Shown here one piece after another: positions 56,852-64,000 of a stretch of 64,000 nt of DNA. The translations under genes and the position numbers were made by a program. The first letter of the stretch is position 1. The number at the start of each line of letters is the position of its first letter. The notes below the pieces were generated by a model, which saw only the letters and a program-made list of their open reading frames with translations, did not search any database and was not told the DNA's origin. Origin of the DNA: Diphasiastrum complanatum (Eukaryota > Streptophyta > Lycopodiopsida > Lycopodiales > Lycopodiaceae); NCBI GenBank assembly GCA_029204225.1, contig CM055103.1, positions 52,679,538-52,743,537 of the forward strand, given 5' to 3'.

Positions 56852-59800
56852 ATGGCTTCCAATGGTGGGATCATGCTAGAGTCTAGTGAAAGGTTGAGTT
56901 CATCAAACTACTCTACTTGGAAAGTGAGGATGGAGTCCTTACTTGAGTTGAATGAACTCATGGACATAGTTGCAGAAATTGAAGAGAGACCTCTCACACT
57001 TCAAGAGCAACAAAGGTTTGATAAGAAGGCCAAAAGGGCTCTTCATATCATTAAAATGAATGTTACAAATGAACTTCTCAAGGAAGTTGGAAAGTGTCAA
57101 AGTGCAAGTGAGGCATGGAATGCCTTAAAGAAGCTCTTTGAATCAAAGTCCACATCTAGGGTATTGACCCTAAGGAGACAAATATTTTCTAGTAGGCAAA
57201 GAGAGGGTGAAAGTGCTCATGCATTTATCTTGAGAGTTAAGTCCCTAAGTGATGATTTAGCATGCATTGATGAGAACATAAAAGATGGTGAAATAGTCCA
57301 AGTTATGTTGAATGGTTTGCTAAATGAACATGCTAACCTTGTGCAAAGTTTTGCCATTCAAAGAGTCTTGCCAAGTGTGGTTGACTTGCAAGAAATCTTA
57401 TTGGCTGAAGAACATAGGTTGCAATCAAAGCTTGATGGTGCATCCTTGCAAGGTGGAGGTGAAGAGGCTTTCTTCACAAAAGGCAAATTCAAGGGCAAAG
57501 GTAAAGGCAAAGGGAAATGGTCCAAAGGTGGTAACTTTGATCATGATGATCACTCTTCCTCTTCCTCTTCTACTAAGAACAATAAGTCAAAGTTCAAGTG
57601 CTTTTATTGTGGGATAAAAGGTCATTTTGCAAATGAATGTTATAAGAAGAAAAGAGAGCAAGGAGAGAGGCAAGGAAATCTTACAATAGATGAGGAAGAA
57701 CATAACACATGTGAATCACTTGTTATGACTTCAAGTTTGTTAGCCAACATAGATGATAATGATCCTTGGTGGATTGATAGTGGAGCCTCATCTCACATGA
57801 CAAGACATAAGGAATACTTTACATCCTTATTGTCTTATGAGGGAGAAGGTAACATCATCTACACTGCAAATGATGGTCAATGTGACATCAAAGGCATAGG
57901 CACTATTCCTATTTCCCTTTCAACAAATAGGAAAGCAAATCTTGAAAATGTTTTGTACATTCCTTCAATCACTAAGAATTTGCTTAGTGTAAGTCAAATG
58001 ATTGACAAAGGACTTGATGTGGAGTTCATTGGAGATGCATGTTTGATAAGTAAATGTGGATCCTTGATTGCTCAAGGTAGGAGGCATGGTAAACTTTTCA
58101 AGCTTGATGCATGTGTGATCTCTAATCATGAAGGATGTATGGCTAGGGAGCAATTGACAAACCAAGAAGTTTGGCACAAGAGGTTGGGCCATCCCAACTT
58201 CAAATCTTTGGAGGTAATGGCAAAGAAAGAGCTTGTTCTTGGTCTCCCTAAAAGTCTTGTTGCAAACAATAGTGTTTGTGAACATTGTGCCTTGTCCAAA
58301 TCTCATAGACTTGCTTATTCTAGATCTACTTCTAGATCTAAAGAAGCTTTTCAACTTGTGCATTCTGATATTCATTCTTCTAGTACAACTAGCAATGGTG
58401 GGGCAAAGATGTATGCAACTTTCATTGATGACTTTAGTAGGTATACTTGGATCTATCTTCTTAAAAGTAAGGATGAAGTGTTTGCTGCATTTGTCAAGTT
58501 CAAGAATGAAATGGAAAACCAATTCAATACAAAGATCAAATGCTTAAGATCTGATAATGGAGGGGAATACACCTCAAATAGGTTCAAAGACTTTTGTATA
58601 GCACATGGGATTAAGAGGGAGATGTCTAGTCCTAGGACTCCACAACAGAATGGAGTGGCCGAGAGGAAGAATAGAACCCTTTGTGAATGTGCCAAGGCAA
58701 TGAGACTACATGCTAATCTTGCTAAGTCTTTTTGGGGGGAAGCTTTAGCATGTGCTAACTATCTATGTAATAGATGGACAAGTGCTTCCTTGGATGGTAA
58801 AACTCCTCATGAGGTTCTTTATGGTAGAAGGCCGAGTGTCAAGCATTGTAGGATCTTTGGATGTACATGTTTTGTCAATATCACACTTGATGATAGAACT
58901 AAAGAAGATCCTTCATCAAAGAAGGGTGTGTTTGTTGGCTATAGTGAAGTAAGCAAGGCTTACAAAGTGTACATTCCTTCTACAAAGAAAGTTGTCATAA
59001 GTAGGGATGTCATCTTTCATGAAGAGAATGTTTCCAATGTTGTTGATGTTGATGTTGATGTGCCTACTAATCATCATGATGTGCAAGATGTCTTGGATGA
59101 AGATGGAGATGCCACTCCAAAGCAAACTTCAAGGAAGACTCAAAGGCAAAGGGCTAAGCCATCAAGGCTAACCTATGATGAAAAAGGAAAGCAAGTGGTG
59201 GACAACTCTAACCTTGCTTTTCTTACCTCTTTTGATGAACCAACTTGTGTAGGTGAAGCAATTCAAAAGAAGGAATGGATCCAAGCCATGGATCATGAGC
59301 ATCAAGCACTCATCAAAAGCAACACATGGAGGTTGGTAAAGCTTCCAAAGGACAAGAAGGCAATTGGTTGTAAGTGGATCTTCAAGATCAAGACAAATCA
59401 AGATGGATCAATCAACAAGTACAAGGCAAGGTTGGTGGCAAAGGGGTATGCTCAAGAATATGGTATTGACTATGATGAGACCTTTGCACCCGTGGCAAAG
59501 ATGGTAACTATTCGAATCCTAATCTCTCTTGCAACTCTTTATGATTGGGATATGTGGCAAATGGATGTTACTAATGCCTTCTTGAATGGTGATCTTGAAG
59601 AAGATATTTACATGGAGCAACCCGAGGGCTATGTTTCACATGATGAGCCTAATCATGTGTGCTATCTCCAAAAGAGTTTGTATGGGCTAAAGCAAGCACC
59701 AAGGAGTTGGTATGCTAAGCTCAATTCCTTCTTACTTTCTCAAAACTTTGTTATGAATTCAGATTTTGCAGGTGATCAAATGGATAGGAAGTCAACAAGT

Positions 59801-60250
59801 GCCTTTGCAATCTATCTTGGAGATGGAGTGGTCTCATGGCTATCAAAGAAGCAACCAACTATCTCTCTATCTTCCACCGAAGCCGAGTACAAGGCATTAA
59901 CAACATGCACCAAGGAGATTCTTTGGATCAAGAGGATGTTATTGGATCTTCACTTGCTGGAACCAGAGAAGACTCCAATCATACTTTGTGATAACCTTTC
60001 AGCCCAAAGCTTGGCAAGCAATCCTGTTTTTCATGCAAGGAGCAAGCACATTGAGATTGCTCACCATTTTGTGAGAGATCAAGTCATTGCCAAAGAGGTG
60101 GAGCTTCAACATGTCTCTTCAAAGGAGTGTGTGGCTGATATCTTCACCAAACCATTGGGAAAGGACCTATATTTAATGCATAGATCTAATCTTGGAATGT
60201 GCTCAAAGACTATGTTGAAACTAGCATCCAATGTTGAAGAGGGAGTGTGA
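56852..60250 (+). CDS. Ty1/copia gag-pol polyprotein with an in-frame deletion of the RT core
   Basis: One open frame of 1132 residues. Gag starts MASNGGIMLESSERLSS. The zinc knuckle CFYCGIKGHFANEC starts at residue 250 and protease DSGASSHMT at residue 309. The pre-integrase segment KRLGHPNFKSL...CEHCALSKSH follows. Integrase has HSDIHSS, LRSDNGGEY and NGVAERKNR with all three acidic residues. RT begins normally (KWIFKIKTNQDGS, MDVTNAFLNGDLEEDIYM, YGLKQAPRSWY). After SFLLSQNFVMN (about 59755) the frame jumps straight to SDFAGDQMDRKSTSAF of RNase H, so roughly 150-190 residues including the catalytic YVDD are missing. RNase H continues with SLSSTEAEYKAL, FHARSKHIEI and ADIFTKPLG. The stop overlaps the 3' LTR. 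Gag, protease and integrase could still be made, but reverse transcription would need help from another copy. Confidence 0.93.
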   Translation: MASNGGIMLESSERLSSSNYSTWKVRMESLLELNELMDIVAEIEERPLTLQEQQRFDKKAKRALHIIKMNVTNELLKEVGKCQSASEAWNALKKLFESKSTSRVLTLRRQIFSSRQREGESAHAFILRVKSLSDDLACIDENIKDGEIVQVMLNGLLNEHANLVQSFAIQRVLPSVVDLQEILLAEEHRLQSKLDGASLQGGGEEAFFTKGKFKGKGKGKGKWSKGGNFDHDDHSSSSSSTKNNKSKFKCFYCGIKGHFANECYKKKREQGERQGNLTIDEEEHNTCESLVMTSSLLANIDDNDPWWIDSGASSHMTRHKEYFTSLLSYEGEGNIIYTANDGQCDIKGIGTIPISLSTNRKANLENVLYIPSITKNLLSVSQMIDKGLDVEFIGDACLISKCGSLIAQGRRHGKLFKLDACVISNHEGCMAREQLTNQEVWHKRLGHPNFKSLEVMAKKELVLGLPKSLVANNSVCEHCALSKSHRLAYSRSTSRSKEAFQLVHSDIHSSSTTSNGGAKMYATFIDDFSRYTWIYLLKSKDEVFAAFVKFKNEMENQFNTKIKCLRSDNGGEYTSNRFKDFCIAHGIKREMSSPRTPQQNGVAERKNRTLCECAKAMRLHANLAKSFWGEALACANYLCNRWTSASLDGKTPHEVLYGRRPSVKHCRIFGCTCFVNITLDDRTKEDPSSKKGVFVGYSEVSKAYKVYIPSTKKVVISRDVIFHEENVSNVVDVDVDVPTNHHDVQDVLDEDGDATPKQTSRKTQRQRAKPSRLTYDEKGKQVVDNSNLAFLTSFDEPTCVGEAIQKKEWIQAMDHEHQALIKSNTWRLVKLPKDKKAIGCKWIFKIKTNQDGSINKYKARLVAKGYAQEYGIDYDETFAPVAKMVTIRILISLATLYDWDMWQMDVTNAFLNGDLEEDIYMEQPEGYVSHDEPNHVCYLQKSLYGLKQAPRSWYAKLNSFLLSQNFVMNSDFAGDQMDRKSTSAFAIYLGDGVVSWLSKKQPTISLSSTEAEYKALTTCTKEILWIKRMLLDLHLLEPEKTPIILCDNLSAQSLASNPVFHARSKHIEIAHHFVRDQVIAKEVELQHVSSKECVADIFTKPLGKDLYLMHRSNLGMCSKTMLKLASNVEEGV
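60236..60245 (+). other. Polypurine tract of the young copia
   Basis: GAAGAGGGAG directly precedes the 3' LTR start TGTGAAAA and encodes the last residues of the polyprotein. Confidence 0.85.
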
Positions 60251-60900
60251 AAATTGTCAACATTTCCTAGCTAGTTTGAGGCCTAAATTGGCTAAAATTG
60301 TAAATAGTTTTGGTTCTGGAGTTTTGCACGTGTGAACCAGGCCACAATGTTTTTATTTACTGTATTTTTTCAGTATGATGAAGTGTCAAACTTCATACCC
60401 TTCAAAATGAGACCATTTTGATGTATTTTGGTCATATAAGCCATTTTTAGCTATTTTTCCTATATAGGGAATATCTAGGGTCAAGTACCTTCTAGAGAGA
60501 GGAGAGAGAGTCATCTTCCTCATCCATAAATAGTAGGGAAGTCGTGGAGAACAGGTTGGAGAAACCTTTTGTATGCTTCATTGAGATCAATAGATCATTG
60601 TCATTGTTTCTTCCTCCATTGAGAGCATTGTTGTGTGTATTGTCTTCAAGCTATTGTGTATGATCTTAGGTGCTTTCCAAAAGTGGTAGGCTGATGTATT
60701 ATGGACTGTATAATGCTATTTTGGGCCGCACTTGATGTTTATGGAAGTTTCCATTTGTGATAAATGCTTTTTGATCAAGTTCTTTGCATTCTAGGTAGCA
60801 TAGAATGTGTTGCCAATTCCTAGCTTATGTAGTTTGGAGTGCAAGCATTCAAGCCAATGATCTTGGAGTTTAGATCCACTTAGGATCTGTATTTTTCACA
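60246..60900 (+). mobile_element. Young copia 3' LTR (655 bp)
   Basis: Same length as the 5' LTR, with two substitutions seen by eye (GTTTTGC for GATTTGC, CACAATG for CAAAATG). This level of identity indicates a recent insertion. Confidence 0.92.
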
Positions 60901-60905
60901 AGTCA
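60901..60905. repeat. Target-site duplication AGTCA (right)
   Basis: Repeats 55020-55024 exactly. Confidence 0.9.
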
Positions 60906-60985
60906 TGTATAAGCATGAATGAGAGGAGAGAGAGATAATGTATCTCTTCTCATGCTTGTACACTATTTATAACAGGTGCATTCCC
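60906..60985 (-). mobile_element. Older copia LTR, upstream part
   Basis: Continuation of 54711-55019 beyond the young insertion. The minus strand holds a TTATAAATAG box and the palindrome-like stretch around ACAAGCATGAGAAGAG / CTCTCATTCATGCTT. It ends near 60985 at a junction with gag sequence, so the first part of this LTR is missing. Confidence 0.5.
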
Positions 60986-61340
60986 GAATTGGATGTTTTG
61001 ATGATCAACACCATCCTCACCTAGAGTTAGAGTTCCTTGCTTATCACCTTGATCTCTCTTCTTTTTGAAGCACTCACTAGCAAAATGCCCTATACCACAC
61101 TAGAAGCATTTTAACTTGGATATATCTTTCTTCTTGCCAAAAGAGGAAGTCTCACCTTGGTCTTTCTCGTTAGAGCATTTTCTTTTAACTTTGCCCTTGA
61201 ATTTGTCTTTGATGAACATGGCCTCCTCTCCATCTTGAGATGTTGTTGTAGATCCACCTCTTGCTTGAAGCCTATATTCCTCATTCACCAAGATCTCTTG
61301 CAGATCCACCATGCTTGGCAAAGTTCTTCGAATAGCAAAG
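60986..61340 (-). pseudogene. Copia gag C-terminal fragment
   Basis: Reads SFAIRRTLPSMVDLQEILVN, EEYRLQARGGSTTTSQDGEE, FIKDKFKGKVKRK and FGKKKDISKLKCF, followed by most of a zinc knuckle with a stop. It is related to the gags at 53378-54110 and 57340-57640. The upstream bases 61341-61495 extend the frame with unrelated residues and are probably not gag. Confidence 0.7.
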
Positions 61341-61574
61341 CTTTGAACTACTTCAGAGGTAGAAGATGTGGAAACATCCGAATCGTCTGAAATATTCAAC
61401 AAAAGAAAAAAAAACAAATGAGATTGAAACACTACAAATCTACATTTTTTATTCTGTATTTGACAGTCATCTACAGACTTGAAATCATCATGCAACTTAC
61501 TAGTCTTGATAATGCATCATGTCTTTATTTTGAGATCTAAACAAGAGCACTACAATATTAATGTGGAAGTTTTA

Positions 61575-61690
61575 TGACCAAAGAGACTGGACGGACGATC
61601 AAGGCCTTAAGGTCTGACAATGGTGGAGAATACATCTCTACCGAGTTTAAGGAGTACTACCAAAGCCAAGGCATTGATCAGCAATTCATC
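61575..61690 (+). pseudogene. Copia integrase core fragment
   Basis: One frame reads ETGRTIKALRSDNGGEYIS, then TEFKEYYQSQGIDQQFIT, the central integrase segment. It breaks off at 61690 against an LTR fragment. Nothing else of this copy is present. Confidence 0.7.
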
Positions 61691-62066
61691 ACTTGGGGGC
61701 CCTTAAATAAGTAAGAGGGCTGCCCATGTGGAGCCCAAGTGGCAATTCCACTAATTTAGAAATTACATGTGGAAATATCCCTTCCACTAGAGGTCACCAT
61801 CAAAAGGTGGCTCAATCTAAATTATTTAAGGGGGTCTACACTTATTTACATTGCCTAGGAATATTACTAGCTCCTACATGGTCGTTCCTTCTCTGGGATA
61901 CACCATATAGGCTCACATAGAAAATCATTTGTCATCCTAGCTAGTAATCCTCAGCTCTCAGCTTCTTTTGCTCTCCTACTTTTGAGACCTCCTCGGTCAT
62001 GGATGAGAGATACTCTGTGTCTTAAGCTTGGCTCAGCATCTGGGGATTCTTTGAAATCCGCTAACA
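61691..62066 (-). mobile_element. Gypsy-type LTR fragment, second copy
   Basis: Reverse complement of 27862-28257 with scattered differences, starting TGTTAGCGGATTT at 62066. It ends at the TTATTTAAGGG box, so the downstream part of the LTR is missing. Confidence 0.75.
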
Positions 62067-63424
62067 TGCATAAATAAATCAGACCAAATCTAATCTCAAA
62101 TGTGATAAGAGTATCAAAATAAAAATGTGTAGCCATGTTCAGGAGTGTCCGTATAGATCATATGCATTTTGCCTGCTACCTATACTCATCTCACACTCAA
62201 GTACATAGTCAAAGCACTTGACTCACAAAGTATCAACCAAACACCATGCTCTCAACAAGAGTTTGCCACACTCTGAACTTGACTTGTTCACTATCCAACT
62301 TGAAACACAAGCGGACCACGTGAGACACAAGACTCACACTGAGGAAACCTCACTGCCAACATGAGATTATCATCCTCCATCTTACTAGGATGACATCCTA
62401 TCATACGCTTACAAGACAGACTCATAACACTGACAATAATGAGCAACTATGGCTTAATATGAGGAAATCTTACTGCCACTAAGATTATACCCTCACCAGA
62501 AAATCAGCTAGTAGACATGTCAACAAGTCACTGAGCATCAAATGAGTACTTTGTTTTTCCTTTCAGTAGCGAATGCATAACCAATCAAACTCCAACTCAG
62601 ATCTACGTCTAGTCACAAAATAATCTCATGACAAAGTCACATGCAAGCAATCACATTCATGCAACCAACACAAATGATAAACATATCAATTGATGATCAC
62701 TACTTGCTGAAGAATATATCCTCATGTACCATACACCTTTGCCATAGGTAGATCCACTGCTACAACACCCATGCATCCAAAGCTCCATGCATCTGCCCTA
62801 AGATGTCCTCGAATGCACCATGTACCTCCCAGAGATACATCCTTGTCCAAGTGTCTCATCCATTCCATCCATAACACTTTGCATTGCCATGCCAAGCTAC
62901 CATTCATCCTTCATGCACCAAGCATACATGTCTTCCAAAGACTCTGATGAATTCCCTACATCTCACAAGCTTTCTCCTGTAGGTTACACACTTTGACAAG
63001 CATTCACAAATAATATGGATCATATATCAACTTGGACTCTTCACAAAAAACAAGCTAGCAAGATTTGACCTACAAGTCACGTGGTATCTCTTACCAATCC
63101 AAGTATTGACCCCTGCTGCATTACCGACCATGCAATATCTCATGCACACCATGAAGTCCATGCCACTGAAACAATATGCCTCCAGTAGATCATAGAGACT
63201 ACCCTCTCTACATCTTTGCCCGTTCATGAACCGTAGTCAAGCTTCTAGATTTGCTTCTTTACTTTTCTCTTTGGCTCATCCAGCTGACCTTATCATTGAC
63301 ATCCTTCACCTTGTGACTGCCACCATTGCATTGCCACCTTTAAGCTAGTGTAAACTTCTTCTCAACTGAGACATTTCTCCCTTGCAAAAGCATGTGAAGC
63401 AACCTTGAACCACCGAATCTGACA
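62067..63424. other. No gene recognised
   Basis: Somewhat less AT-rich sequence with short open frames (62722-62907 and 63027-63227, -) that lack motifs. It could be the interior of the element whose LTR lies at 61691-62066, but nothing proves it. Confidence 0.4.
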
Positions 63425-63796
63425 ATGCCCTTGTCGACCTTGAGAGTGAAGAAACAAAATGTTTCTAATTACAAAGCCTTGCTAGCTTTCAGCCCTCAGC
63501 CCGACGAAGACATTCATGAACTCGAAGATCTGGAGACACGAAGCACGAAAAGTTTTGAGACCACAAAAGTCAAAGGAAACGAAGACGAATGGTTTGCGAA
63601 CACAAAAGTCAAAGCAGACGAAGATGAACGGTTTGCGAACACGAAAGATTCACGAACGAGAATCTTTTGCGGTCCAGTACGAGAGAAGACAAACGACCAA
63701 AACGAAACCAACGACGGAAATGAAACCTTATCTTGTCTGCACACTCCAAAGAGTACCAGAAAGATCATGCAAGTACCCAAAAGTACAGATATCTGA
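63425..63796 (+). CDS. Small unrecognised ORF with an internal repeat
   Basis: An uninterrupted frame of 123 residues starts MPLSTLRVKKQNVSNYK. It is hydrophilic and holds an imperfect 14-residue tandem repeat (KVKGNEDEWFANTK, KVKADEDERFANTK). No signal peptide or membrane segment is seen. Overlapping frames in two other phases are equally open over the repeat, so coding is doubtful. The last 200 bases of the window hold nothing recognised. Confidence 0.2.
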   Translation: MPLSTLRVKKQNVSNYKALLAFSPQPDEDIHELEDLETRSTKSFETTKVKGNEDEWFANTKVKADEDERFANTKDSRTRIFCGPVREKTNDQNETNDGNETLSCLHTPKSTRKIMQVPKSTDI

Positions 63797-64000
63797 TATG
63801 ACGTAAGCAGATACATTTTAGGTGGTGGCTAATCTGCCACTCTTGTGATTCCCTAATTAGTTGTAGATGTTTAGTCACTCTAATATTAGATTCACATAGA
63901 GCGACCATACTTACTGGATGATACTTGACATGTGGATCAACAGAATACACATATAGTATAATGTAGTAGTCTGATGCTAGTAGCAATCAAGACAAAAATA

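Noticed and set aside
57965-58522. 185-residue minus-strand frame inside the young copia
   Set aside because: Complement of the conserved integrase reading; shadow of the real frame.
1-64000. tRNA, rRNA, CRISPR array or bacterial-type operons
   Set aside because: No cloverleaf, rRNA core motif or regular repeat-spacer array was recognised; the content is plant nuclear.

Overview
This window is nuclear DNA from a land plant with a large, repeat-rich genome. The evidence is GT-AG introns in an AT-rich background, plant-type Ty1/copia and Ty3/gypsy retrotransposons with initiator-Met-tRNA primer sites, and a plant 2-oxoglutarate/Fe(II) dioxygenase (2OGD). I cannot name the species. Only one host-type gene looks intact, the 2OGD at 50325-51531 (+). 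Most of the rest is retrotransposon sequence in several layers of decay, plus two or three families of multi-exon genes I do not recognise.

Layout. 583-5990 and 48375-53625 are the two arms of a large inverted duplication, about 42 kb apart. Each arm carries one 2OGD copy: the left copy (2699-4053, -) is broken by a deletion and an internal tandem duplication, and the right copy is intact. Both arms also hold an LTR at the inner end and a copia gag remnant at the outer end. 5991-9749 (-) is a copia polyprotein with a few stops. 11417-13990 (+) is a decayed multi-exon transposase-like gene with a coiled coil, a nuclear-localisation-type basic patch and D, D, CxxC and E signatures that loosely recall RAG1-type DDE enzymes. 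A convergent unknown acidic gene follows (14267-15687, -). 16.4-19.3 kb holds copia pieces. 19.7-22.1 kb holds a second convergent pair of unknown genes. 22.3-28.3 kb is a gypsy element with a long region of extra ORFs between integrase and 3' LTR, and 28.5-30 kb holds part of a related element. 30.0-30.85 kb holds more fragments of the unknown genes, including a paralogue of the 19.7 kb gene. 31.2-34.2 kb is two joined copia fragments (-).

37083-44332 is one gypsy element whose 5' LTR-to-gag segment appears to have been inverted in place. 44.3-48.4 kb is a patchwork of truncated transposase-like, copia and coiled-coil pieces. 55025-60900 (+) is a young copia element with near-identical 655-bp LTRs (two differences seen), a perfect 5-bp target duplication (AGTCA), a primer site and a polypurine tract. 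Its single long ORF has lost the central reverse transcriptase, including the catalytic YVDD, without a frameshift. It sits inside the LTR of an older relative on the opposite strand. 60.9-62.1 kb holds more fragments, and the last 2 kb has no clear gene.

The most promising candidate for something undescribed is the set of linked, intron-containing, AT-rich genes at 11.4-15.7, 19.7-22.1, 30.0-30.85 and 44.3-47.1 kb: the transposase-like family with its convergent and paralogous partners. They may be parts of a large DNA transposon family carrying cargo genes, but all copies here are damaged and no terminal repeats were identified.
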